Shown here: piece after piece, positions 1-9,575 of the stretch
Layout of the letters: every line of letters starts with the position of its first letter
How positions within the stretch are numbered: position 1 is the first letter of the stretch
Assembly: GCF_039522365.1 (NCBI RefSeq)
Contig: NZ_BAAADJ010000056.1
Span: 1-52,957 of the forward strand
Reading direction: 5' to 3'
Length of the DNA: 52,957 nt
Source of the DNA: Bacillus carboniphilus
GTDB taxonomy: Bacteria; Bacillota; Bacilli; Bacillales; JC228
Notes under the pieces: generated by a model
The model's database searches: none
Told to the model about the DNA's origin: nothing
The model's input: the letters and a program-made list of their open reading frames with translations, nothing else
Program-made: the position numbers and the translations under genes

Positions 1-98
1 TCAAAAAAGATTTGTCTAAGAATATTCCTCTCCATAAATTGAAAATACCACAGCCCAAAAGACTGCGGTAGACCCAAAATTTATACTTTCTTATCTTT

Positions 99-128
99 TA
101 AAAAAAGCACTCTCTTCAAAGAGTGCTT
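99..128 (-). terminator. Rho-independent terminator after yneF
   Basis: The minus strand reads AAGCACTCT, a six-base loop, then AGAGTGCTT and a run of T. It lies just after the yneF stop codon. Confidence 0.8.
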
Positions 129-134
129 GTCCTA

Positions 135-353
135 TTATTTCGTTGTCTGACGATTCATGGCTTGCATCATCTGATTGATTTTCTTTTGAGATGGCTTTTG
201 ACCCATTTGTGTCATCATCATACGAAGCATTTGTTCGTTAATAGGTGGGTTTTTCTTTAAATAGTCCATCATGTATTTTCTCGCGATGAAAAAGCCAAGT
301 GCCACACCTGCGAGTAGAGCGATTACTCCCACTAGAGTATACATCCACCACAT
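135..353 (-). CDS. yneF: YneF family (UPF0154) small membrane protein
   Basis: This 72-aa protein has one N-terminal membrane segment (about residues 5-23) followed by a basic cytoplasmic tail rich in Met, Gln and Lys. Length, the IARKYM motif after the membrane segment and the [13 protein letters not shown] block fit the UPF0154/YneF family, whose function is not known. The start ATG follows AAGGAGG at nine bases. It lies 87 bases downstream of sirA on the same strand, the same order (tkt, yneE/sirA, yneF) as in Bacillus subtilis, and has its own terminator. Confidence 0.9.
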   Translation of the reverse strand: MWWMYTLVGVIALLAGVALGFFIARKYMMDYLKKNPPINEQMLRMMMTQMGQKPSQKKINQMMQAMNRQTTK

Positions 354-440
354 AAAACGTTTCCTCCTTCATGTTGTCTATGTTACAGTGTACTAAACCA
401 AAAGTGATTATACAATATTTAATAACCTAATTCCTACTCT

Positions 441-881
441 TTATATATATTTTCTTTCTCTCCAAGGCTTTAACCATCCATAACGCTCATTTTCTAAGTC
501 AATTGCCAAGAAATTATCCATTTTACGGAGTAGGTCAAAAAAGATAGATTCTACATCTTGATCGCCTTCAGCCCAAATAGAGATTTTATGTTCCGCTAAT
601 TCCATCCTAGCAAATTCCTTCTCTTTCCCATCCTTATGTACCCAATAGATATTTCCTTCATTTTGAAGAGGATCCTTTCGCTTCAGGCCTTCTTTCAACA
701 ACTGGTGCATCGGAAGAATCGGAATCTTTTTTGTAATATATTGAATTTGTCCTTCTACAATTTCTTTAAATTCACCTTCGGACATACTGTATTCACGGAA
801 AAGGCCATAGAATTTCTGTTCTCTTCCATAATAATAACTAGCCACTTCTTCTTCAATCCGGTACAAGTCATATTGACGCAA
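441..881 (-). CDS. sirA: SirA, sporulation inhibitor of replication initiation
   Basis: SirA (YneE) is known to bind DnaA domain I and block new rounds of replication once cells commit to sporulation. The 146-aa product ends in a block with ERYGWL that closely matches the B. subtilis C-terminus, and shares the GREQ/YGLFREY and IQYITKKIPILPMHQ regions. I chose TTG at 881 because AGGTGAGGGGG lies just upstream and this gives the family length (about 148 aa). The reading frame stays open further upstream to 1073, but that part overlaps the Spo0A box and has no homology I recognise. Neighbours tkt and yneF match the B. subtilis order. Regulation by Spo0A is likely from the box at 976-983. Confidence 0.88.
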   Translation of the reverse strand: MRQYDLYRIEEEVASYYYGREQKFYGLFREYSMSEGEFKEIVEGQIQYITKKIPILPMHQLLKEGLKRKDPLQNEGNIYWVHKDGKEKEFARMELAEHKISIWAEGDQDVESIFFDLLRKMDNFLAIDLENERYGWLKPWRERKYI

Positions 882-975
882 TAGAGTTTCCCCCTCACCT
901 CTATTTTTCTTCTCTATATTGTATATGACGAATCTTTTAAAATATGTTGGTTTGTGTTCAAATCTTTCACTAATT

Positions 976-983
976 TTGTCGAA
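976..983. promoter_or_regulatory. Spo0A box (0A box) upstream of sirA
   Basis: The sequence is TTGTCGAA on the plus strand (TTCGACAA in the direction of sirA), a perfect match to the 0A-box core TGTCGAA. It lies about 95 bases upstream of the sirA start. Direct activation of sirA by Spo0A~P is known in B. subtilis. The exact promoter was not resolved. Confidence 0.7.
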
Positions 984-1056
984 TATACTAAATTTTCTAT
1001 CTATTACTAGAATACACCATATATTGACAGAATGCCTAGAAAATTCTTTATTAGCG

Positions 1057-1100
1057 CAAAAAAATAAGCACATCCTACGTCAAAGACGGGATGTGCTTAT
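1057..1100 (-). terminator. Rho-independent terminator after tkt
   Basis: On the minus strand AAGCACATCC and GGATGTGCTT form a 10-bp stem followed by TATTTTTTT. It lies 14 bases past the tkt stop and separates tkt from sirA. Confidence 0.85.
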
Positions 1101-1113
1101 ACATAAGAGTAAT

Positions 1114-3117
1114 TTATGAAAGCATGGCTTTTACTTTAGATACCACATTGTCTACAGTAAATCCATATTCAGCCATTACTTTTTCTCCAGGAGCAGATGC
1201 ACCAAAGGTATGGATACCAAGTACATCCCCTTCATCTCCTACATAGCGATGCCAACCTAGCGGAGTAGCCATTTCGATGCCTAGGCGTTTCTTTACGGCC
1301 TTTGGAAGAACAGATTCTTTATAAGATTCTGGTTGCTCTTCGAACTTATCCCATGCAGGCATACTTACTACTGAAGCATGAATGCCGTCCTTTTCAAGAA
1401 CTTCTTGTGCTTCAACCGCTAAGCTCACTTCACTTCCAGTTGCAAGTAAAAGAACATCTGGCGTTTCTTTATTAGCTGGTGATACGACATAAGCTCCTCT
1501 TGATACACCTTCGTCAGCAAGTTCAGCTGTTGTTTTAAGTGTAGGTAGGTTTTGACGAGACAGTACGAGTAAAGTTGGACGATCCTTCGATGTGAGTGCT
1601 GTTTTCCACGCTGCTTTCACTTCATTCGCATCAGCTGGACGTAATACGGTTAGGTTTGGCATTGCACGCAATGATGGGAGTTGTTCGACTGGTTCATGAG
1701 TTGGCCCATCTTCCCCAACGGCAATACTATCATGTGTTAGTACATAGGTTACGGGAACACCCATTAACGCTGATAAGCGAATGGCAGGTCTTAAGTAATC
1801 AGAGAACACAAAGAACGTTCCGCCGAAAACGTGTAGTCCACCATGTAAGGCCATTCCGTTTAATGCGGCTGCCATTCCGAATTCACGAACTCCGAACCAA
1901 ATATTTCTTCCTTGGTAGCTATCCGCACTAAAATCATCAGATCCTTTGATCATCGTCTTGTTAGAACCAGCAAGGTCTGCAGAACCACCAAATATAGATG
2001 GTACATTTTGAGCTAGTGCGTTTAGAACATCACCAGATGACGAACGTGTCGCAACGCCTTTTCCTACTTCATATTCTGGTAGGTTCTGATCCCAGTTTTC
2101 AGGAAGCTCGTGTTGAATCCCTTTCTTCAACTGCTCAGCTAATTCTGGATATTTTTTCGCATATTCATCAAATAATTGGTTCCATTTAGCTTCTTCTTGC
2201 TTTCCTTTTTCTAATACTGTGGATTTAAATTGGCTATACACTTCATCAGGAACATGGAATTCTTCTTCAAATTCCCACTTGTACGCTGCCTTTGTTACTT
2301 TTAATTCTTCACTCCCTAGCGGAGCTCCATGTGCTCCGGAAGTACCCGCTTTATTCGGTGAACCGTACCCAATAACGGTTTTTACCTCAATCATAGTTGG
2401 TCTTGACGTATCTGCCTTTGCTTCTTCAATCGCTTTGGCAATGGTTTCTAAGTCCGTTCCATCCTCTACACGAAGGTATTGCCAACCATATGACTCAAAA
2501 CGTTTTTTGGTATCTTCAGAGAAAGATTTATGTAAGTCTCCGTCTAATGAAATGTCATTAGAATCGTATAACACAATTAAACGACCTAACTTTAAATGAC
2601 CTGCAAGGGAAATAGCTTCTCCAGCTACACCTTCCATTAAGTCTCCGTCACCACAAATTGTATATGTATAGTGGTCAATAATTTCCATATTATCTTGGTT
2701 GTATTTAGCAGCTAGATGTCTTTCAGCCATGGCCATCCCAACAGCCATCCCGATTCCTTGACCTAATGGCCCCGTTGTTGCCTCAACACCTGGTGTATGT
2801 TTGTACTCAGGATGTCCTGGTGTTCGGCTACCCCATTGACGGAAGTTTTTGATATCATCCATTGTTACATCATAACCAGATAAATGTAACAAGCTATATA
2901 AAAGCATGGATCCATGACCAGCTGATAAAACAAAACGGTCTCTGTTAAACCAAGATGGGTTTTCTGGATTGTGGTTCATGTAACGAGTCCAAAGAGCATA
3001 TGCCATCGGAGCAGCCCCCATTGGCATTCCAGGGTGACCAGAATTGGCTTTTTCAATGGCATCAATGGTTAATGTACGAATCGTATTGATGGCGAGTTGG
3101 TCATTTTCATTAAACAT
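1114..3117 (-). CDS. tkt: Transketolase
   Basis: Transketolase moves two-carbon ketol units between sugar phosphates in the non-oxidative pentose phosphate pathway, using thiamine diphosphate and Mg2+. The 667-aa length is typical. The TPP-binding motif GDGDLMEG is at residues 156-163, and substrate-contacting histidines sit in SGHPG (about 28) and SAGHGS (about 68). The pyrimidine-binding and C-terminal domains follow in normal order, with [15 protein letters not shown] in the middle domain. The ATG follows AAAGGATG. It is a single-gene unit with its own terminator, between the SOS operon and sirA as in B. subtilis. Confidence 0.97.
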   Translation of the reverse strand: MFNENDQLAINTIRTLTIDAIEKANSGHPGMPMGAAPMAYALWTRYMNHNPENPSWFNRDRFVLSAGHGSMLLYSLLHLSGYDVTMDDIKNFRQWGSRTPGHPEYKHTPGVEATTGPLGQGIGMAVGMAMAERHLAAKYNQDNMEIIDHYTYTICGDGDLMEGVAGEAISLAGHLKLGRLIVLYDSNDISLDGDLHKSFSEDTKKRFESYGWQYLRVEDGTDLETIAKAIEEAKADTSRPTMIEVKTVIGYGSPNKAGTSGAHGAPLGSEELKVTKAAYKWEFEEEFHVPDEVYSQFKSTVLEKGKQEEAKWNQLFDEYAKKYPELAEQLKKGIQHELPENWDQNLPEYEVGKGVATRSSSGDVLNALAQNVPSIFGGSADLAGSNKTMIKGSDDFSADSYQGRNIWFGVREFGMAAALNGMALHGGLHVFGGTFFVFSDYLRPAIRLSALMGVPVTYVLTHDSIAVGEDGPTHEPVEQLPSLRAMPNLTVLRPADANEVKAAWKTALTSKDRPTLLVLSRQNLPTLKTTAELADEGVSRGAYVVSPANKETPDVLLLATGSEVSLAVEAQEVLEKDGIHASVVSMPAWDKFEEQPESYKESVLPKAVKKRLGIEMATPLGWHRYVGDEGDVLGIHTFGASAPGEKVMAEYGFTVDNVVSKVKAMLS

Positions 3118-3220
3118 AGTTCAGCATCCTTTCCTACTCAAGAATGAATCTTTTTTATTATTGTACAATAAATCCCTACCTAGTTTCCCTTATGTTGGGA
3201 ATGACTATGCCAAAAATAAA

Positions 3221-3253
3221 TCAGAAAAGGGATACAAGTTTGTTTTGTATCCC
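3221..3253 (-). terminator. Rho-independent terminator after ynzC
   Basis: GGGATACAA and TTGTATCCC form a stem around a short loop, followed on the minus strand by TTTTC. It closes the yneA-yneB-ynzC unit. Confidence 0.75.
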
Positions 3254-3259
3254 GACTTC

Positions 3260-3499
3260 TTAATGTAGCTTATTTTTCTTTTTTCTTTCTTTTAGTTTTT
3301 CTGGTGTCACATCGTTTCCATTTGGATCTACGATTGTCACATTATCTAGTGTATTCAGCATAGAAGAACGAAAGACTTGTAAATATTCTTTACGAAGTGC
3401 TGTTTGCTCTTTTGCTTCTTTTTCTGTAAGTCCTGAAGACTTTGCTTTTTTTGCGAGCTCATTTATCCGATTAAGTTTATGCTTTGGTAACATAGTCAT
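3260..3499 (-). CDS. ynzC: YnzC family (UPF0291/DUF896) protein
   Basis: This 79-aa basic helical protein has the family pattern INELAKKAKSSGLTEKEAKEQ near the start and TIVDPNGNDVTPEKLKE near the end. YnzC proteins are small, helical and of uncertain role. In B. subtilis the gene is the third member of the LexA-controlled yneA-yneB-ynzC operon, and the order is the same here. Two ATGs lie two codons apart (residues 1 and 3), so the start could be six bases shorter. Confidence 0.92.
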   Translation of the reverse strand: MTMLPKHKLNRINELAKKAKSSGLTEKEAKEQTALRKEYLQVFRSSMLNTLDNVTIVDPNGNDVTPEKLKERKKKNKLH

Positions 3500-3563
3500 C
3501 GCTCCTTTTCTTTGCTCCCTGAGCGCATGACCCTATGATACTAAATGAAGTAATAGAATACAA

Positions 3564-4545
<982 letters not shown>

Positions 4546-4563
4546 GTTTCTAAAACTCCTTTG

Positions 4564-4634
4564 CGAATGTTTGTTCGGTATTATCATAATACGAACATAC
4601 GTTTTAGTCAACAGAAAATTCGAACTTATGTTTG
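4564..4634. promoter_or_regulatory. Three LexA (DinR) boxes between yneA and lexA
   Basis: The Bacillus LexA consensus is CGAAC-N4-GTTCG. Three matches occur: CGAATGTTTGTTCG at 4564-4577, CGAACATACGTTTT at 4592-4605 and CGAACTTATGTTTG at 4621-4634. The second is inside the yneA promoter and the third overlaps the lexA -35 region. Three operators in this divergent region also occur in B. subtilis, implying autoregulation of lexA and repression of yneA. Confidence 0.85.
4583..4611 (-). promoter_or_regulatory. yneA promoter (sigma-A)
   Basis: On the minus strand TTGACT (4611-4606) and TATGAT (4588-4583) are separated by exactly 17 bases. The middle LexA box lies between the two hexamers, so bound repressor would block polymerase. 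Confidence 0.75.
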
Positions 4635-4660
4635 TATATTTTTTCGACACATGCTATAAT
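4632..4660 (+). promoter_or_regulatory. lexA promoter (sigma-A, extended -10)
   Basis: TATAAT at 4655-4660 is preceded by TGC, giving an extended -10. A weak -35 (TTGTAT, 4632-4637) is 17 bases upstream and overlaps the third LexA box. Confidence 0.7.
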
Positions 4661-4691
4661 TGTTCCAAGAATTACTAAGAGGTGTCGGACT

Positions 4692-5312
4692 ATGACGAAG
4701 CTTTCAAAGAGGCAACAGGATATATTAGAGTTCATAAAAGGCGAAGTTAAAAGTAAAGGCTATCCACCATCCGTTCGTGAAATTGGAGAAGCTGTAGGTT
4801 TAGCATCCAGTTCTACTGTGCACGGCCATTTGGCTCGACTAGAGAGTAAAGGACTCATCCGTCGAGACCCTACTAAACCTAGAGCCATAGAAGTGCTAGA
4901 ATTAGAGGAAGATAGCATCCCTAGAAATGAAGTTCGTAACGTACCCATCGTAGGTAAGGTTACAGCAGGTCAACCTATCACAGCTATCGAGAATGTTGAA
5001 GAATACTTTCCATTACCTGAACGTCTTGCTCCTCGTGATGAACAAGTATTTATGCTTGAAATTATGGGTGACAGTATGATTGAGGCTGGAATTCTAGATG
5101 GGGACTATGTTGTTGTAAAACAACAGAGCACGGCGCGTAATGGAGAAATTGTTGTCGCAATGACTGAAGAAGACGAAGCAACGGTTAAGCGTTTCTTTAA
5201 AGAGAAAGACCATATTCGACTTCAACCAGAAAATCCAACAATGGATCCAATTATCGTTCGTAACGTATCTATTCTTGGAAAAGTAATAGGCGTATATCGT
5301 CATATTCACTAG
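4692..5312 (+). CDS. lexA: LexA, SOS transcriptional repressor
   Basis: LexA represses DNA damage genes and cleaves itself when RecA filaments form. The 206-aa product has a winged helix-turn-helix (about 1-65) and a peptidase S24 domain (about 85-206). The self-cleavage bond is Ala92-Gly93 in the VTAGQP motif. The catalytic pair is Ser128 in MGDSMI and Lys166 in ATVKRF. The ATG at 4692 follows AGAGGTG and gives the normal length; the frame is open 20 codons upstream but would run through the promoter. The operators upstream point to autoregulation. Confidence 0.97.
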   Translation: MTKLSKRQQDILEFIKGEVKSKGYPPSVREIGEAVGLASSSTVHGHLARLESKGLIRRDPTKPRAIEVLELEEDSIPRNEVRNVPIVGKVTAGQPITAIENVEEYFPLPERLAPRDEQVFMLEIMGDSMIEAGILDGDYVVVKQQSTARNGEIVVAMTEEDEATVKRFFKEKDHIRLQPENPTMDPIIVRNVSILGKVIGVYRHIH

Positions 5313-5322
5313 ATATGAAAGA

Positions 5323-5361
5323 ATCTCCCGAAACCTTTCAATAGGTCCGGGAGATTTTTTT
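5323..5361 (+). terminator. Rho-independent terminator after lexA
   Basis: ATCTCCCG and CGGGAGAT form the stem, followed by seven T. It lies shortly after the lexA stop. Confidence 0.85.
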
Positions 5362-5461
5362 GTCGTTAGTCCTTGATTCCCAACTGGAAATCTATTTAAT
5401 TTCACTATTTAGTAATAAAATGATAGAATAAAAGAAGTTCATGCATCAAGGGGGTTACCTT

Positions 5462-5629
5462 ATGCCAGTTCTCTGGATTATCATCGGAGTTTTTGTTGCT
5501 ATTTTATTATTATCAGTTGTCCTTGAGATTTATATAAAGAAAACAAACAAAAAATTTATCGCTGATCGTCGACGTAAAGAGAAAGATCAAGAACATCTAA
5601 GCGAACACGACCCACGTCGTATGTTTTAA
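5462..5629 (+). CDS. Small single-pass membrane protein, unknown function
   Basis: The 55-aa product has one strong membrane segment (residues 2-24) and a very basic tail (KKTNKKFIADRRRKEKD). I do not recognise a family. The ATG at 5462 follows AAGGGGG at a normal distance; an ATG seven codons earlier (5441) would place that site inside the gene. It has its own terminator at 5636. Confidence 0.6.
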   Translation: MPVLWIIIGVFVAILLLSVVLEIYIKKTNKKFIADRRRKEKDQEHLSEHDPRRMF

Positions 5630-5635
5630 TGTTAT

Positions 5636-5662
5636 ACACCTTCCAAGTGAGGGTGTTTTTTT
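5636..5662 (+). terminator. Rho-independent terminator
   Basis: ACACC and GGTGT enclose an 11-base loop and are followed by eight T. It ends the small membrane protein gene. Confidence 0.7.
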
Positions 5663-5697
5663 TCGGATACCTTTTAATGTACAGAAGAAGAATGGAC

Positions 5698-5775
5698 GAA
5701 AAAGAGGCTTTCCCAAGAACTAGTTTTTTGTAAAAATAGTAGAACGTGTATCTTGCTAATAGAAGCCTCTCTCGT
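5698..5775 (-). terminator. Possible terminator after the DUF3231 gene
   Basis: AGAGGCTT and AAGCCTCT are perfect inverted arms, followed on the minus strand by TTTTTC. The 52-base loop is long for a standard terminator, so function is uncertain. Confidence 0.4.
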
Positions 5776-5779
5776 TGTA

Positions 5780-6793
5780 TCATTCTTTATGTCTTTGTAT
5801 TTCCTCTCTATCCACTGCCAATGGTCCTTGCTCCAGCCATTCAAAGGCAATCATTAAATTGATCCCGTCTTCCCCGAATTTCAAAACTTCCGCGAGTAGA
5901 CGTGAAAAATCGATTGCTAAGTCACTTCTCAAACTCTCTGAGATAGCCATCCCATAGTTTCCAATCCCCGAATAGTTCATAAGGGAAAAATGAAACAAAA
6001 TAAGCTTGTCTGAAAAGGGTGATTCAGGTGAATCTGTTATTTCCTGTTCAAGTGACACGGGAACAGGAAGGGATTGTTGCGCTAAGTAATCACTAAAGAT
6101 TTTCACGTGTTTTATGGAGATATCTTTCCCTCTTAAGATGTAATTTCTTATTTTTTTTGACTTTACAACTTGGCTAAAGGCAGTTGCTAAAGCTGCTCCA
6201 AGTTGATTGGTTTGAATATTTGAATACAGGTTTGTAATCTCTATTCCATTTAATGGCCTTTTATTTAATCCTTCTAAAAGGAAGGATTGCTTATGTACAT
6301 ACTCAACTTTTTGAGGATACGGGATAGTAGGTGGCCTAACTTGGATACCTTTCTTTAATAAAATCTCTGTGACTTCATCATTCAATTGGACTGTTGATTT
6401 TAATGCCTTTGAAAAGAATGAAAGAATGTCTTCACGATAAATATTTGGAATGACGTTTGAATATACCGAGAGCCCACCTTTTGACATCATTTTTAAATAA
6501 TGTAGGCAAAAGGGATCAGAAAATAGTCTTTTCGCATTTGGATTTACATCCTTTTCTATTGAAAATCCATCGGGTATTGGAATCTTTTCATCTGTAAAAA
6601 TTCCATGTATGATGTCAATGTGCTGCTGGGATAAATCGATAGCATGTTGTACAACATGTTTTACATCGCTATCTTCAATAAAAGACAGCAAGTATGTAAA
6701 CACACAAATTGACATACTATCTGCTATATATGTTCTCCATAAGAAAGAAACTTCTGAAGCTGTTAGTTTCATGTGATTATGTTGTATATCCAT
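5780..6793 (-). CDS. DUF3231 family protein
   Basis: The 337-aa protein appears to be two copies of a helical, ferritin-like domain (about residues 5-165 and 170-330). Each opens with an LTASEVSFLWRTY- or GIEITNLYSN-like helix and carries an HxxxI/E helix typical of DUF3231. Proteins of this family are common in Bacillaceae; some are linked to spores, but no reaction is established. The ATG at 6793 follows AGGTGGGGGG and is preferred to the upstream GTG. A palindromic AT-rich dyad sits just upstream. Confidence 0.75.
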   Translation of the reverse strand: MDIQHNHMKLTASEVSFLWRTYIADSMSICVFTYLLSFIEDSDVKHVVQHAIDLSQQHIDIIHGIFTDEKIPIPDGFSIEKDVNPNAKRLFSDPFCLHYLKMMSKGGLSVYSNVIPNIYREDILSFFSKALKSTVQLNDEVTEILLKKGIQVRPPTIPYPQKVEYVHKQSFLLEGLNKRPLNGIEITNLYSNIQTNQLGAALATAFSQVVKSKKIRNYILRGKDISIKHVKIFSDYLAQQSLPVPVSLEQEITDSPESPFSDKLILFHFSLMNYSGIGNYGMAISESLRSDLAIDFSRLLAEVLKFGEDGINLMIAFEWLEQGPLAVDREEIQRHKE

Positions 6794-6822
6794 GAATTTA
6801 CCCCCCACCTATTTACTAGGTG

Positions 6823-6854
6823 ATAATATTCCCTATATAAAAAGGAAATATTAT
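6823..6854. promoter_or_regulatory. AT-rich inverted repeat upstream of the DUF3231 gene
   Basis: ATAATATT at 6823-6830 and AATATTAT at 6847-6854 are perfect inverted arms, and the bases inside partly pair too. The position, 30 bases from the start codon, fits an operator. There is no T run, so termination is less likely. Confidence 0.35.
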
Positions 6855-6879
6855 GGTTTTTACATGTATAGGGCTTTAT

Positions 6880-7272
6880 TCACTTTCTATGCATTACAAA
6901 CTGTGACTGACTTCTTGTAAATTGATGACTCTTATAGAATGGTATTAGATGTTCTTCACAAAATAAACTAATCACATCTATGTGGGACAGTTTCCTAAGT
7001 AACCGTTCCATCAATTGTGTTCCTACATTCTGCCTTTGATATTCACTATGAACCACTACATCTTCAATATATGCACGAAATCGTCCGTCCGAAATTGCTC
7101 TGGCAAACCCGACTAGAACGCCATCTTTCCAGGCACCTACTGAAATAACATTCATTAACATACTCTCTATGTCTTCTTCTGATCTTTCATCCCACCAACC
7201 TGCATTCTGATATAAATCCTTTAAAAGCTTAGCTGGGATAGGTTTTTCTTTGTTAGTATAAAATTGGACCAA
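6880..7272 (-). CDS. GNAT family N-acetyltransferase
   Basis: The 130-aa protein has the GNAT core: a beta strand with VGFARAISDG, EDVVVHSEYQRQNVGTQLMERL holding the acetyl-CoA loop (Q/RxxGxG/A form QRQNVGT), and a C-terminal FYKSHQF strand. The substrate is unknown. I chose the TTG at 7272 because GGAGGGA lies eight bases upstream; the frame stays open to 7320 but that overlaps the preceding lipoprotein gene, whose stop codon is at 7292. The two are probably co-transcribed. Confidence 0.82.
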   Translation of the reverse strand: MVQFYTNKEKPIPAKLLKDLYQNAGWWDERSEEDIESMLMNVISVGAWKDGVLVGFARAISDGRFRAYIEDVVVHSEYQRQNVGTQLMERLLRKLSHIDVISLFCEEHLIPFYKSHQFTRSQSQFVMHRK

Positions 7273-7291
7273 GACTAATCCCTCCGATATA

Positions 7292-7651
7292 TTACTCCAC
7301 AATTTCAATCTTCTTCGCACCCGCTTGACCTGGATAAGAATGGTTAATTCCTCCGTCTACTGTAACTTTTACAAAATCACCGACGTTAAAGGTTTCTACA
7401 TTTGTAAAAGATACATAGGTTAGCATAATCATTTTCTCCTCTATATCCTGGATTTCCTTAATCGTCATATCCCGTATCTTATCAAACTCTTCCTTTGTTA
7501 TATCTTCAGCGATGAGTAGCCTACCCTGGTTAACCTCAAGAATGTATCCTTTAAGAATGAGATTCGGTTCTGCATTATTTTCTATATTACATCCCACTAG
7601 GATTATCATTAAAAACACCAACCATATTCCTTTTAAATCATTTTTCATCAT
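7292..7651 (-). CDS. DUF3221 (YobA-like) lipoprotein
   Basis: The 119-aa product opens with a lipoprotein signal peptide: MMKND, a hydrophobic stretch, then the lipobox LVGC, so the mature protein would start at that Cys and sit on the outer face of the membrane. The rest (LKGYILEVNQGRLLIAED... DFVKVTVDGG... YPGQAGAKKIEIV) has the beta-rich pattern of DUF3221. Function is unknown. The ATG at 7651 follows AAAGGGGGCG; the longer frame to 7732 runs into the terminator of the upstream peptidase gene. Confidence 0.78.
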   Translation of the reverse strand: MMKNDLKGIWLVFLMIILVGCNIENNAEPNLILKGYILEVNQGRLLIAEDITKEEFDKIRDMTIKEIQDIEEKMIMLTYVSFTNVETFNVGDFVKVTVDGGINHSYPGQAGAKKIEIVE

Positions 7652-7703
7652 ACCGCCCCCTTTAATACGACGAGGAACACACCTAAAAGTTTCCAAATAC
7701 ATT

Positions 7704-7735
7704 AAAAAAGTGCGATCAAAATCGGACCGCACTTT
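7704..7735 (-). terminator. Rho-independent terminator after the S41 peptidase genes
   Basis: AAAGTGCG and CGCACTTT form the stem, followed on the minus strand by TTTT. It separates the peptidase pair from the lipoprotein gene. Confidence 0.8.
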
Positions 7736-7744
7736 GTTTTGCAG

Positions 7745-9563
7745 TTACTGATTATCCTTTATGAACTGAACCCCTTCTTCTATCCACAGGTCTCGCCCTT
7801 GCTGTATGGCTTCGAAAGTGGGTTCTAAGAGAATGTCAGGTATTACCCCGTGTACATGGTGTTGGTCACCATCTAGCCCCTTTGTTTTAATGGCTGTAAA
7901 ACTGATATAAATCCCGTCAAATAAAAGGAAACGGTTCTGGTAGCCTATTTGTCCAGCTGTCTGTTCACCGATGATTGTTCCTAACTGGTAGTCTTTGATT
8001 TGCCGCAAAATCGGATCTCCCCAATTCGAGGCTAAAAATACGATTTCTCCTTGAATGGTTGGCTCTTTTGGTTCTATCATCCACCCTAAATCCTTATAGT
8101 CTACGCCTTCTTGGTCTGGCAATATATTTTGAGGACTACGTATGTCTACAGATGGGATGGGTTCAGCAAATAAATGTTGCATAAATAAATAGGCCATTCC
8201 CTCATCTTCATATCTGGAATCAAATATGACCCCTTTAGCAGATTGGAGTAAGTCCACGTAATAAGCCAAACGGATTATATTGATATCCCCGTGTAGTGGA
8301 ACATAAAAGATCCCCTCTTCAATCTCCTGAATACTTACCGATTGATTGAGTGTCACTGTGTTTTCTATCTCATAAATAGATGTATTTGTAAGGCTTTCAT
8401 CGTTGCGTAAGACTTCAATCTCAGTAGATTCTCCGAATGGTCCTCTTACTAACATTAGTTCACCCAAAGCTGTCTTATGATGTTCTGGGCCTGAAATTTC
8501 CTGTTTTTGATGCGTCATTAACTCCATTACGGGAGTGCCATCTATGGAATGAACCATATCTCCAACTTTGGAATTGGCTGTCTAGCGCCTCTGTCACAAT
8601 AATTTTTTCATCTACTTCTCTAACCCGAATAGGCAAAGAAAACATTCTAGAGTCATCCTTACCTGTAACAACTGCACCAGCGTCTTGAACGTTTTCTACT
8701 AACATTCTTAAAGTAGTTAAATAGTCTTCGTACGTCTGATCATGCAATGCCTCTGTTAAATATGGAGCAAGTTGGGCTTCCCAATTTACCTCAACTTCAT
8801 CCCAATATGGATAAAAATGTTGAAAGATATTCCATGTAGTAATGATGCCGGATATCCGAGCGTTCTCATCTGTTGCATGAATACCATTTTGCTTTACATT
8901 TTTCAGTTCCTGTTCCAATTCTTCAAAAGCAGTAAATGTTTCTGAAGTTGTGCCTATGGTTTTCTCCTCCTCATTGATTGGTATCACAAGTGGTAAATAG
9001 AGATGCAAGTTATTTGATACCTCTTTATGAATGACCCATTTTTCCTTAGGAGGGACTTGTTCGGACAGTTGATTTTCTAATTCAAGGTTGCTTTTTATGA
9101 CAACCCTATTGCTACTAGCATAAGGGTTTACATTACCTGTACTAGGTATTATTGTCATGTTCGTTTCCACTCCAAGGTGTTGCCAGAACAGGTAATTGGA
9201 TGTGTTGTTTTCTTCAAAAATATCTTTAAATGAGTAGCCAACTTCTTTATTAGCAATCCTTACCGTAGGGGCTATTGGAGAGAATAAATCTTCGAGTGTC
9301 TCGTGCAACTCCTTTTTTGTTTTTGCATTTTTCACCTGCTCTACACCATACACCCCAAATGTATCCCAATCTAAGTCTGCTGCTTCATCACTGGGATGAA
9401 AATAGCGAACATATCCGTAGATTTTAGCAAAAGCTGTGATATTCCTGATTTTTTGTTCCTCTGTAAAGACTAACGGCTCTTGAGCACCATTTTTATTGAT
9501 CACTATGAAGCTAGTGATTAGCAGAAGAACAATCAAACCAACAGAAATGTACTTATTTTTCAC
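7745..9563 (-). pseudogene. S41 family peptidase, interrupted by one frameshift
   Basis: Two overlapping frames together match the intact paralogue just upstream. The first (9563-8475) encodes the signal anchor and N-terminal part up to ...IIVTEALDS; the protein then continues in another frame as ...KVGDMVHSIDGTPV (PDZ-like) through the S41 catalytic part to 7745. The switch lies near 8570-8590, where a single-base change restores the frame. A GTG start at 9563 follows AGGAGG at a normal distance. The S41 signature region (SNWGDPI, IIGEQTAG) is still well kept, so the lesion is recent or a sequencing error. The start is 12 bases past the stop of the intact copy. Confidence 0.85.
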
Positions 9564-9575
9564 CCCATATTCCTC

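Noticed and set aside
45-70. Second terminator-like hairpin at the left edge
   Set aside because: The arms CCACAGCC and GACTGCGG have two mismatches and no clear T run follows.
1596-2599. Frames opposite tkt
   Set aside because: Shadows of the transketolase gene; no independent support.
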